The position numbers and the translations under genes are program-made. A model generated the notes under the pieces. That model had not been told where the DNA came from, did not search any database, and saw only the letters and a list, made by a program, of their open reading frames with translations. A DNA stretch of 64,000 nt from Arthrobacter cavernae (GTDB lineage: Bacteria > Actinomycetota > Actinomycetes > Actinomycetales > Micrococcaceae): contig NZ_JAFNLL010000036.1 in the NCBI RefSeq assembly GCF_017368795.1, positions 1-64,000 on the forward strand, given 5' to 3'. The stretch's first letter is position 1. Every line of letters begins with the position of its first letter. Shown one piece after another: positions 53,502 to 61,725 of this stretch.

Positions 53502-55580
53502 TCAGTCCTGGCGGTACACCTGGATCACGGACGGACGGGGCGCGCGCGCCTGGCCGGGTGCCGGCGTCGTGCCTGCCGGAACATAGTCCGGGAAGTACGA
53601 GTTCGGGACGTCGAACGAGCCGTCCTCGCCCGGGTGCTGGACAGAGACGAACACGGTGCGCTCGTCGTCGTGGATGATCGGTCCGCAGGTTTCGCCGTCG
53701 CGCGGCACTGCCAGGAACTGCTCCACCTTGCCGCGCTCTGCGCCGTCCAGCGTGACCTTGAACAGGCCGTCGGCCTTGCCGATGCCGGAGGGGGCGCCGT
53801 CGGTGGAGATCCACAGGTTGCCCACGGAGTCGAACGCGAGGTTGTCCGGGCAGGAGATCGGCGAGACCTTGTCCACCGGGAAGCCGGAGAAGTAGGTGAC
53901 GTCGCCGGTGGAGGGGTCTCCGCAGACCATCAGCAGGTTCCAGCTGAACTTGGTGGACGTCTGGTCGCCGGTTTCGGTGATTTCCACGATGTGGCCGTCA
54001 CGGTTGGCGTTGCGCGGGTTGACCTCGGTGGCGCCTTCCTTGCCGGGTAGGCCACGGTCCGTGTTGTTGGTACAGGCGACGTAGACCTTGCCGGTGTGCA
54101 GGCTCGGCTGGACGTCTTCGCAGCGGTCCATCTTGGTGGGGCCCACCTTGTCCGCGGCGAGGCGGGTGTAGACGAGGACCTGTTCCACGGTCATGCCCGG
54201 TACTTCAGAGGCGCCGTCCACCACGAGCGGCAGCCATTCGCCGGTGCCGTCGAAACCGCCGTCAGCCGGAACCGTGCCCTTGCCGTCGATCTGGGTCGCC
54301 GAGTTGCCGGTGAACTTGGCCACGTACAGGTCGCCTTCCGAAAGCAGCGTCATGTTGTGCTTGCGGTCCCCTTCCTTGTACTTGCCCTTGGAGACGAACT
54401 TGTACAGGTAGTCGAAGCGCTCGTCGTCGCCGGAGTACGCCACCACGTGGCCGGAGTCGGCCACGATCACGTTGGCGCCCTCGTGCTTGAAGCGGCCCAG
54501 CGAGGAGTGCTTCTTGGGGGTGGACGTGGGGTCGAAGGGGTCCACCTCGACGATCCAGCCGAAGCGGTTGGCTTCGTTCTTGTAGTCGGGGTTGCGGGTG
54601 TCGAAGCGGGGGTCGTCGAGTTCCCACCGGCGTTTGGTGGGCTCTTTGGTGATGCCGTAGCGCTTGTCCGATGCCGAGGTCACGGGGTCGCCGATGAAGT
54701 AGCCGTTGAAGTTTTCCTCGCCGGAGAGGATGGTGCCCCACGGGGTGGTGCCGCCGGCGCAGTTGCCCAGGGTGCCCTTGATGAAGCGGCCAGCCTTGTC
54801 GTCCTTGGTCTTGACCAGCGCTGAGCCCGCAGCCGGGCCGGTCAGTTCGTAGACAGTGTTGTTCAGGAAGCGGCGGTTCAGCGGAGCGCCCTTGACGTAG
54901 CTCCACGGCTTGGTGGTGTTCTTGCGCTCGAGCTCGACGACGGTCAGGCCGTGCGCGGCAGCCCCCACAGCGCGCACCTCGGCTGCCGGCATGCTGGCCG
55001 GGAACATGATGTTCTCGTTGGTGTATTCGTGGTTGGCGAACAGCACGGCGCGGCGGCCCTTGGTCCCGGGGATTTCCAGGATGTCCGTGTAGTCGTTGTT
55101 GTAGCCGAACTGCTGCGCCTGCGCGGCCGCCGTCTGGTTGTTCAGATCGAAGTCCGGCGTGCCGTTGAAGATCGGGTCACCCCAGCGGATCACGGGCTGC
55201 CAGGTGAAGCCTTCCGGGACCGTCACCGCGTCGACGGCGGCATCCACGGGAGCGATCGGCGTGAACTTCAGCTTGGACTGGGCGAAACCCTCCCTGGCGG
55301 CGGGTGCCAGGCCGGGGCCGCCGGCAACTGCCGGTTCGGCGGACGTAAAGGCAGAACCGAGTGCGACGGCGAGCGCACCGGCGGCGCCGAGCCCCAGGGC
55401 GGCGCGGCGGGACATCGTGGCGGAGGCGATGTCGCGGAAGTAGCTGTTGGAGCTCGTGTTGCAGACATCGCCCGCGCAGGCGTTGTCGCACTTCAAGGCG
55501 CAGGTGACGGCGCTGCGCTTGCCCTTGGTGTGGCCAAGCATGGGCAGCAGGGTGAACTTACGGGCTGTCGTTTCAGACAA
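53502..55580 (-). CDS. PhoX-family secreted phosphatase (DUF839)
   Basis: A 692-residue protein. A cytoplasmic N-terminal extension of 55 residues contains four cysteines (C27, C31, C35, C40) before the twin-arginine signal (MSRRAALGLGAAGALAVALG, from residue 56). The beta-propeller body has HEYTNENIMFP, TPWGTILSGEENFNGYFIG, VVAYSGDDERFDYLYKFVSKGKYK and KVYVACTNNTDRGLPGKEGATEVNPRNANRDGHIVEI, as in PhoX calcium/iron phosphatases. TTG start at 55580 with GGAGG 7 nt upstream. Likely phosphate scavenging outside the cell; phosphate regulation is not visible in the sequence. Confidence 0.9.
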   Translation of the reverse strand: MSETTARKFTLLPMLGHTKGKRSAVTCALKCDNACAGDVCNTSSNSYFRDIASATMSRRAALGLGAAGALAVALGSAFTSAEPAVAGGPGLAPAAREGFAQSKLKFTPIAPVDAAVDAVTVPEGFTWQPVIRWGDPIFNGTPDFDLNNQTAAAQAQQFGYNNDYTDILEIPGTKGRRAVLFANHEYTNENIMFPASMPAAEVRAVGAAAHGLTVVELERKNTTKPWSYVKGAPLNRRFLNNTVYELTGPAAGSALVKTKDDKAGRFIKGTLGNCAGGTTPWGTILSGEENFNGYFIGDPVTSASDKRYGITKEPTKRRWELDDPRFDTRNPDYKNEANRFGWIVEVDPFDPTSTPKKHSSLGRFKHEGANVIVADSGHVVAYSGDDERFDYLYKFVSKGKYKEGDRKHNMTLLSEGDLYVAKFTGNSATQIDGKGTVPADGGFDGTGEWLPLVVDGASEVPGMTVEQVLVYTRLAADKVGPTKMDRCEDVQPSLHTGKVYVACTNNTDRGLPGKEGATEVNPRNANRDGHIVEITETGDQTSTKFSWNLLMVCGDPSTGDVTYFSGFPVDKVSPISCPDNLAFDSVGNLWISTDGAPSGIGKADGLFKVTLDGAERGKVEQFLAVPRDGETCGPIIHDDERTVFVSVQHPGEDGSFDVPNSYFPDYVPAGTTPAPGQARAPRPSVIQVYRQD

Positions 55581-55685
55581 GGGGTGCCTCCAGAATGACG
55601 ATCGGGTCCCGGCCACCATTCCAGCGCAAAACGAATCCGAGAGGGCACTCTGGTTAAGTTCGGGTGAACGTGCCGGCGCGAGCGG

Positions 55686-56687
55686 TCAGCCGGCGGCGGA
55701 GGCCAGCACCGCGTGCACCCGGCGCAGCCGTTCCAGCCACCAGTCGCGGCGTTCCGCGGGGGCCGCATACCGCTCCATCAGCCCCTCGTCGGCGACGGCG
55801 TCGCGCAGGCGGATGGCGCCGTCGTCGGCCACCAGTGGATCCCGGGTGACATCGGCTGTAAACAGGGACACCGTCCCCAGCCCGCACGCATACGGCAGGT
55901 CCGGCAGGGCGGCGGCGAGCGCGAGCCCCGCGCGGATGCCCACCGAGGTGTCCAGTGCGGAGCTGACGACGGCGGGGAGGCCCGCCTGCGCCACGATGTC
56001 CAGCGCGCGCCGCACTCCCCCAAGTGGCGCCACTTTGACCACAATCAGGTCCGCCGCACCGGCCCGGGCCACGTTGAGGGGGTCGTCTTCCTTGCGGACG
56101 CTTTCATCGGCCGCGATGAGGACCGGAGTTCCTTGCTGGGCGAGCCGCAGGCGGACTTCGGCGAGGCCGTCGATGGTGGGCACCGGCTGCTCGGCGTATT
56201 CGAGCCCGACGCCGGAGAGCCGGGTCAGTGCCTCGACAGCCGTCGCGACGTCCCAGCCGCCGTTTGCGTCCACCCGGATGGCCGCGTCCGGAAGGGCTTC
56301 ACGGACAGCGGCAACCCTGGCGGCGTCGTCGTCGAGCGTCTGCCCGCGCTCGGCAACCTTGACCTTGACGGCGTCCACGCGGCCGAAACGGGCCAGGACG
56401 TCTGGCACACGGTCCACCGGAACCGCGGGAACGGTGGCATTGACCGGGATGCTGTCCCGCAGCGGCGTGGGGAAACCGAGCCAGCCGGCCTCGATGGTGG
56501 CGGCGAGCCAGCGGGAGGCTTCGGCGTCGTCGTATTCCGGGAACGGGCAGAACTCGCCCCAGCCGGCGGGCCCACGCAGCAGCAGGGTTTCGCGTTCCAT
56601 GATGCCGCGGAATCTCACGCGCATCGGAAGCGCGACTACATGGGCGGAAGCGAGCAGTTCGTCAAGGGGCGGAAGCATCTCAGGCAC
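55686..56687 (-). CDS. menC: o-succinylbenzoate synthase
   Basis: A 333-residue enolase-superfamily enzyme that dehydrates SHCHC to o-succinylbenzoate. Active-site residues are visible: VKVKVAERG (acid/base Lys), RVDANGGWD (metal Asp), EYAEQPVP (metal Glu), AADESVR (metal Asp) and IVVKVAPLGGVRRAL (second Lys). The start is GTG at 56687, with an ATG three codons on. It lies upstream of phoX on the same strand with 105 bp between. Part of the scattered menaquinone set with menF, menD and menG. Confidence 0.92.
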   Translation of the reverse strand: MPEMLPPLDELLASAHVVALPMRVRFRGIMERETLLLRGPAGWGEFCPFPEYDDAEASRWLAATIEAGWLGFPTPLRDSIPVNATVPAVPVDRVPDVLARFGRVDAVKVKVAERGQTLDDDAARVAAVREALPDAAIRVDANGGWDVATAVEALTRLSGVGLEYAEQPVPTIDGLAEVRLRLAQQGTPVLIAADESVRKEDDPLNVARAGAADLIVVKVAPLGGVRRALDIVAQAGLPAVVSSALDTSVGIRAGLALAAALPDLPYACGLGTVSLFTADVTRDPLVADDGAIRLRDAVADEGLMERYAAPAERRDWWLERLRRVHAVLASAAG

Positions 56688-56779
56688 ACGGACACTGTAC
56701 GCCGGGCGCCTCTCCGCGAGGTCAGCACGGCTGGGCCTGCAGGTCCATTCGGCCCTGTCGACCGTGAAGCCCCGGCGGC

Positions 56780-58132
56780 TCAGGGGGTGGGCACGGCAGC
56801 ATTGACGAAGGTGGCGGTGACGGTTGTGCCGGAGCCCGGAGCAGACTGTATCTCCAGTGATCCCCCTGCCTGGTCGATGGTGTCGCGGAGGATCCGCAGG
56901 CCCAGGTGGCCCTCCAGAGGAGGCCTGCTTGGGTCAAATCCGAGTCCGTCGTCAGAGATTCTGATCTCCGTGCGATGTCCGTTTTGCCGGATCCGAAGCT
57001 CGGCAAGCTGCGCGGAGGAATGCTTGGCAACATTGGCCAGGGCCTCCCTGGCGACACGATAGACCATCACGGCCCGCTCCCTGTCGAGGACGAACTTGTC
57101 GGGAACGTCAACTGTCAGCGAAATGCCGCGCTCCAGCAGCGGAGTCCCCAACCGCAGGAGCGAGGCCTCCAGTCCCACTTCCTGCAGGTCCGGCGGATAC
57201 AGCTCGCTGGTCATGGCCCGCAGGGTGCGAACGTTTTCCTGAAGTATCGTCCTGGCATTCGCAAACAAGGGCCGCTGCATCTCAGGTCCTTGGCGCTCCT
57301 CCGACTCCAAGGCGTATGCCAGCCCGGACAAATCCTGGATCACGTCATCGTGCAGCTCCCTGGCAATGCGCCGGCGTTCCAGGTCAGATGCCTCGACGGC
57401 ATGCCGGAGCAAGCTGTGGCGCGTCGCTTGGAACGCTTGAATCCGGTGTGCCAACCGTGCGGCGGGAATCAGCTGCGCCAATTGCAGGACTGCCAGTGCC
57501 AGCAGCAGGGGCGGGATCATTCCATACAGGACGGCCTCCTGCTCCTGACGCACGCCCGTCCCGTCATAGTAGGCTTCGAAAATCAGCGGGGTGCCGCTCT
57601 GGGCAGTCGAGCGGACGTAGACCTCCAGCAGCTCGCCGGAGGTTTCCTCGAAGGCATTTTCGAGTTCGTTCTGGGATTCCAGGGTGGCCGTTGCCGGTCC
57701 TCCCGCGAGGAGTTCCCTTGCCGATTCCGGCTGATCGAACGTCTGGCCGATCAGCGAGTCGACGTCCGAGTAGACCACGCGACCCTGTGCGTCCCACACC
57801 TTGATGCGCGTCACCACGCCGCCGTCAAACCACGGCTGCAGGAGACGGTCCAGTTGAGTCAGGGCAGCTGGATCCCGGGCAAGAAGCTGCTCCGTCATCA
57901 ACGGAGAGATGGCATAGTCAGCTAAACCCTGGGTGATGATCTTGGCATTGTCCAGGGCATGACGCTCTGCCTCGGCGCGGATCCAGAACGCAACGGGGAT
58001 TGCCACCAGCACCAGCGCAACGAAGCCGGCAAGAAGAAATCTTGCGATGGCCGATTGAAGTTCGCGACGCTCAGCCGCTTCTGCTCGACCGGCCCGGGGA
58101 TGTTTAGGCTCGGGTGCCGGATGCCTGGACAT
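56780..58132 (-). CDS. two-component sensor histidine kinase (HisKA_3 type)
   Basis: A 450-residue membrane kinase. Two transmembrane helices (about residues 31-52 and 200-222) frame an extracytoplasmic sensor of about 145 residues with VTRIKVWDAQGRVVYSD, as in single-Cache or 4-helix sensors. The dimerisation domain has the phospho-acceptor His in RRIARELHDDVIQDLSGLAYAL; the ATPase domain has REALANVAKHSSA and ISDDGLGFDPSRPP, then LGLRILRDTIDQAGG. Such kinases usually pair with NarL-type response regulators. Here the only adjacent receiver is in the SARP fusion gene, which ends 15 bp before this gene starts and is on the same strand. Confidence 0.93.
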   Translation of the reverse strand: MSRHPAPEPKHPRAGRAEAAERRELQSAIARFLLAGFVALVLVAIPVAFWIRAEAERHALDNAKIITQGLADYAISPLMTEQLLARDPAALTQLDRLLQPWFDGGVVTRIKVWDAQGRVVYSDVDSLIGQTFDQPESARELLAGGPATATLESQNELENAFEETSGELLEVYVRSTAQSGTPLIFEAYYDGTGVRQEQEAVLYGMIPPLLLALAVLQLAQLIPAARLAHRIQAFQATRHSLLRHAVEASDLERRRIARELHDDVIQDLSGLAYALESEERQGPEMQRPLFANARTILQENVRTLRAMTSELYPPDLQEVGLEASLLRLGTPLLERGISLTVDVPDKFVLDRERAVMVYRVAREALANVAKHSSAQLAELRIRQNGHRTEIRISDDGLGFDPSRPPLEGHLGLRILRDTIDQAGGSLEIQSAPGSGTTVTATFVNAAVPTP

Positions 58133-58147
58133 AGTCTGCCTGCAGCG

Positions 58148-59494
58148 TCATTCACTGGGCAATCTGACAGCCGGGGTTCCCCTTCCGAGCTGCACCACCA
58201 GGGACGGGTGCACGATGATGGTCCCGGTCCTTGCATGCCTCAGCGTGTCCAGCATGGTGCCGAGGGCGCCGTCCTTCGGAAGGAACGCGCAGACGCCTAT
58301 GGTTGCCGCCTCCCGCAGTGCCTCCGCTGACGGATTTCCCGTCAGTATGACAATCCGGGCTTCCGGCGCCTCTGACAGAATGAGCTCGGCTGCCTTGAGC
58401 CCGGAGCCGTCGGGCAGGTGGAGATCCATGATCACCAGGTCGGGTCGCAGTTCCCGGAACATCTCCACAGCGGATTCCACCGACTTTGCAGCTCCCACAC
58501 TCATCAGATCCGGCTCACGGTCCAAGGCCCCCGTGAGAAGTTCGGTGAAGGTGGTGTGATCGTCAACCGTAAGTATCCGCAGGCGGTCTGCCTCCACTTG
58601 CGAGGCGTGCCCGGGGACAATCGTATGATCTGCCAAGGTCACAGCAGCCGTGACGCCGGCAGTGGATGGCTCCGGATGGGCTGCAGTACGCTCCAGAAGT
58701 CTGGCCTGGGCTGCCTTCAGCAATGGGCCGGGTGCGCACCCCATCTCTTGGTCCATGACGCGGCGGCAGCGCTCAAATGCCCTCAACGCCTCAGTACTCT
58801 CGCCATGCTCTTCCAACCCCAGGATGAGCGCAGTCCAGGCCCGCTCGTTCAAGGGGTCCTCGTTCACCGCTGCGCCACCCCAGGCAATTGCTTTCTCGAC
58901 TTCCCCAAGGGACAGTGCTGTCTCGGCAGCGAGGACCCTGGTCTGGGACACGCGTGTTGCGTGCAGGGCCCGTTCCTCGTCGGCCCAAGCGGGAAGCAGC
59001 TCGTCACCCAGCAGCGGGGCAACGGACAAGTCAAGTGCTTGGGTAAGCAACGCGAGCGCCTGCCGGGCTTCCGCGTGGGCGGCCCTGTTCGTCAGTGCTT
59101 CGAATCTGTCCAGGTCCAGATCCACCATCGACCGGTCCATCACGTAGCCACCAGTGACTGTCCGCAAGGGACCTGACCGTCCACTGCCGGGCTGCAGGTG
59201 TCGCCGGAGGACGCTCACATAGCTTTCAAGGGTTGGGAGAGCGACGGCCGGATGCTTTCCACCCCAAAGCAGGTCCATGATCCGGTTTTTCGACACGGCG
59301 GAGCCAAGGCTCAAAAGGAGTATTTCAAGAACCTGCCGCGGCTTCGGCCCACCCAGATCGTTGGCACTGAGCGCAGTGCTTCCGCGGCGGATCGTCAAGG
59401 GCCCGATGATGTCGATCCGAAGCCTCTGCTGCTCCGTCCAGTCGTCATCAAGAACGGATTCATTTGCGTTCAGGGCCGTTTCCAGAGTGATCAT
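58148..59494 (-). CDS. SARP-type regulator fused to a C-terminal receiver domain
   Basis: A 448-residue protein with an unusual order of domains. Residues about 25-105 form an OmpR-like winged helix as in SARP/AfsR proteins (IDIIGPLTIRRGSTAL, LGGPKPRQVLEILLLSLG, LESYVSVLRRHLQP). Residues about 118-270 are the BTAD helical domain (ALLTQALDLSVAPLLGDELLPAW). From residue 303 comes a full receiver: D311/D312, phospho-acceptor D357 in LVIMDLHLPDGSG, T385 in VILTGN and K407 in FLPKDG. No LuxR-type helix-turn-helix follows the receiver. It is probably phosphorylated by the kinase encoded immediately downstream. Confidence 0.9.
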   Translation of the reverse strand: MITLETALNANESVLDDDWTEQQRLRIDIIGPLTIRRGSTALSANDLGGPKPRQVLEILLLSLGSAVSKNRIMDLLWGGKHPAVALPTLESYVSVLRRHLQPGSGRSGPLRTVTGGYVMDRSMVDLDLDRFEALTNRAAHAEARQALALLTQALDLSVAPLLGDELLPAWADEERALHATRVSQTRVLAAETALSLGEVEKAIAWGGAAVNEDPLNERAWTALILGLEEHGESTEALRAFERCRRVMDQEMGCAPGPLLKAAQARLLERTAAHPEPSTAGVTAAVTLADHTIVPGHASQVEADRLRILTVDDHTTFTELLTGALDREPDLMSVGAAKSVESAVEMFRELRPDLVIMDLHLPDGSGLKAAELILSEAPEARIVILTGNPSAEALREAATIGVCAFLPKDGALGTMLDTLRHARTGTIIVHPSLVVQLGRGTPAVRLPSE

Positions 59495-59601
59495 TTGCAG
59501 TAAACCCCCAGATAGTCGGACAACACCTAGTTGTCATTCAAGCCCCGGGGAATTACGTGGGCAAGAGTAGTGAGTACCCGCTTTTCGCCGCGGATTTCCC
59601 T

Positions 59602-59656
59602 TCCCACTACTTGTTTTTCGACTGGACTACTTGGTTTTCCACTTCGACTACTCATC
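59602..59656 (-). promoter_or_regulatory. direct repeats upstream of the SARP-receiver gene
   Basis: ACTACT occurs at 59606, 59626 and 59647 (spacing 20 and 21 bp), the first two inside a longer repeat ACTACTTG.TTTTC.ACT; an inverted AGTAGT lies at 59566-59571. Direct repeats in phase with the helix are the usual binding sites of SARP regulators, so these may be autoregulatory sites, 112 to 158 bp before the start codon. The binding is inference. Confidence 0.55.
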
Positions 59657-59737
59657 AGGCTGCGGAAGGTCGTAAGATTCGCCTCCGACGTGCGCATTGG
59701 ACGGCGACCGTACGTATCGGCGCCCTGCACTCTGCCG

Positions 59738-60244
59738 TTAGCCTCCTCGGTGATGACCCGGGCCGAGGGAAAGCCCTGCACCATCAGGGCCCTGCAGGGT
59801 GAGGGCAATCGCCTTGTCCGGAAGCTCGAACACCAGTGTCACGTCAATGGTCTGGCCCTGCTTCACCGTTGCGCTCACGGGTGAGGACCAAACCGGCTTC
59901 GGCTTCCCGGCGCCGATGCCGAGAATCGAATAGTCGGCCGCATGAATGGTGATGCCGGCCGGCTCCAGGGCCGTCAGCTCGAGGAGGATACGCACCCGGT
60001 GCATCCCGTCAGCCGGGCTCCCCGCCAAGGGTGCACCGTCGTTGGGCACCCAGCCGTCCACCTCCAACGGTATGACGCCATTGATTCGCGCCAGCCCTCC
60101 GCCAATCGACGCGGATGCCCCGAGCGGGATTGCCGGCTCCCTGGTGCCACTGGCAAGGACGCCCACAAGCAAGCCGCCCAGTACCGTCAGGAGAATAAAA
60201 GGCACAAGCAGCCTGCGTCGGAGGGTTCGCGCTTGCAGTGCCAT
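59738..60244 (-). CDS. membrane-anchored extracytoplasmic protein of unknown function
   Basis: A 168-residue protein with an N-terminal basic stretch (LQARTLRRRLL) and one transmembrane helix (VPFILLTVLGGLLVGVLAS), followed by about 130 residues outside the cell rich in predicted beta strands (HRVRILLELTALEPAGITIHAADYSILGIG, KQGQTIDVTLVFELPDKAIALTL). No family is recognised. It is upstream of the SARP-receiver and kinase genes on the same strand, with the direct repeats between, and could be a sensor accessory. The start at 60244 is uncertain; 60280 is also possible. Confidence 0.6.
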   Translation of the reverse strand: MALQARTLRRRLLVPFILLTVLGGLLVGVLASGTREPAIPLGASASIGGGLARINGVIPLEVDGWVPNDGAPLAGSPADGMHRVRILLELTALEPAGITIHAADYSILGIGAGKPKPVWSSPVSATVKQGQTIDVTLVFELPDKAIALTLQGPDGAGLSLGPGHHRGG

Positions 60245-60475
60245 GGCACAATAGTCGGACCCCGACATTGGGAAAACCATGTGAGAGCCCGCTCCGCGCC
60301 GCGCCGCATGGTTTCCCAGCGTCCGCACCACTCCGAGGTTCTTACAGGGCTGGCCAGCCACACTGATTACGTCCTGATCTGGAAGTTGCACGGTCCCTGG
60401 AGACGGATCATGACCGCCGGGTCCGGCTCCGGATCCCAGCCATGCCGGACCCGGCGGTCACCACCTCACACGCGT

Positions 60476-60501
60476 TAGGTAGAATGCAGTAACCGTACCT
60501 A
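60476..60501 (+). promoter_or_regulatory. promoter and inverted repeat before the LacI-type gene
   Basis: TAGGTA (60476-60481) and TACCTA (60496-60501) form an inverted repeat separated by 14 bp. A -10-like TAGAAT (60480-60485) lies within it. It is a candidate autoregulatory operator; the half-sites are farther apart than in a classic LacI palindrome. Confidence 0.4.
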
Positions 60502-60520
60502 CATGCCAGAGGATCCGCCC

Positions 60521-61609
60521 ATGCATCGCAAGGCCACAGCACTCGACGTTGCCAAGCGTGCCGGCGTCTCCCGGAGCGCCGTGTCGCTGGTGCTCAACGG
60601 CCGCGGCGACGGCAATGTGGCCAAGGAGAGCCAGGACCGCATCCGGCAGGCCGCCGCCGAGCTGAACTATTCCCCCAACGCCATCGCCCTTAGCCTGCGG
60701 AACCAGCGCTCCCGGGTGATCGGCATCGTCTCGGACGAGGTGGTGACCAGCCCGTTTGACGGCAACATCATCGGCGGGGCCGACGACGTCGCCCGCAGCC
60801 GCGGCTTCGTGACCGTGGTGATGGACACCGAGCTCGATGCGTCCCGCCACGAAGGCGCCGTGGAAACCCTGCTGGACCGGCAGGTGGACGGGCTCATGTA
60901 CGTCACCGTCGGCCTGAAGCCGCTCGATGTGCCGCCCGGGATGCTGCGCGTCCCCTCGGTCCTGGCCAACTGCTACGAGAACATCCCCGAGCCGCGGCTG
61001 CACCACGTCATCCCCGACGAAGTCTCCGGCGGCCGCGAGGCCACCGAGCACCTCCTGCAGCTGGGCCACCGGGACATCGCCCTGCTGGCCGGACTGGAAA
61101 TCTCGCCGGCCGCGCCGTTGCGCGTGCGCGGCTACCGTGATGCCTTCGCGGCCGCGGGGTTGCCCGTGCGGGAGGACCTCGTCAGCTGGGCCGGCTGGGA
61201 CATCGACGCCGGCTTCCACGGTGCCATGAAACTGCTCGACGGCGTGTCCCCTGGCGGGCGCCCCACAGCGATCATGTGCGCGAACGACCGACTCGCCGTC
61301 GGCGTGGTGCTGGCGGCCGCCCGCCTGGGGCTCAGCATCCCCCGCGACATTTCGGTCATGGGCTACGACAACGAATTCCGCATCGCCAACACCATGGTTC
61401 CCGCCCTCACCAGCATGGCCCTGCCTTTGCGGGAAATGGGCGCTGCAGCGATGACGATGCTGCTGCAGCAGATTGAGGACCCGGCGGCCAACCGGGCGCC
61501 GGCCGGCGGCGCAGGCGGCGCGGGCTTGGAAACCGCGGCCCTCGAAACCATGGTTCCCTGCCGCCTGATGGTCCGGGAGTCGACCGGTCCGGTGCCCGCA
61601 GGCCGCTAG
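60521..61609 (+). CDS. LacI-family transcriptional regulator
   Basis: A 362-residue repressor-type protein. The N-terminal LacI helix-turn-helix is ATALDVAKRAGVSRSAVSLVLNGRGDGNVAKESQDRIRQAAAELNYSPNAIA; the periplasmic-binding-like effector domain includes GIVSDEVVTSPFDGNIIGGADDVA, LLQLGHRDIALLAG, CANDRLAVGVVLAA and ISVMGYDNEFRIANTMVPALTSM. The start at 60521 has AGAGGA 7 nt upstream; an ATG at 60503 is less likely. It converges with the fructosidase gene and probably controls the sugar operon at the window end. Confidence 0.9.
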   Translation: MHRKATALDVAKRAGVSRSAVSLVLNGRGDGNVAKESQDRIRQAAAELNYSPNAIALSLRNQRSRVIGIVSDEVVTSPFDGNIIGGADDVARSRGFVTVVMDTELDASRHEGAVETLLDRQVDGLMYVTVGLKPLDVPPGMLRVPSVLANCYENIPEPRLHHVIPDEVSGGREATEHLLQLGHRDIALLAGLEISPAAPLRVRGYRDAFAAAGLPVREDLVSWAGWDIDAGFHGAMKLLDGVSPGGRPTAIMCANDRLAVGVVLAAARLGLSIPRDISVMGYDNEFRIANTMVPALTSMALPLREMGAAAMTMLLQQIEDPAANRAPAGGAGGAGLETAALETMVPCRLMVRESTGPVPAGR

Positions 61610-61725
61610 TTCCGACCACTTGGCCGGCACCGGTGCCCGGAATCCGCTGAAACACGGGGATCCCGGACGCCGGTCTGGGCCAATTGTGGTCAGAAGTGGT
61701 GGGCGCTTGTACTGAGGGCCATGGC

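Noticed and set aside
59527..59808. 93-codon minus-strand frame before the SARP-receiver gene
   Set aside because: It overlaps the end of the membrane-anchored protein gene and the direct repeats, has no ribosome site and no recognisable domain.
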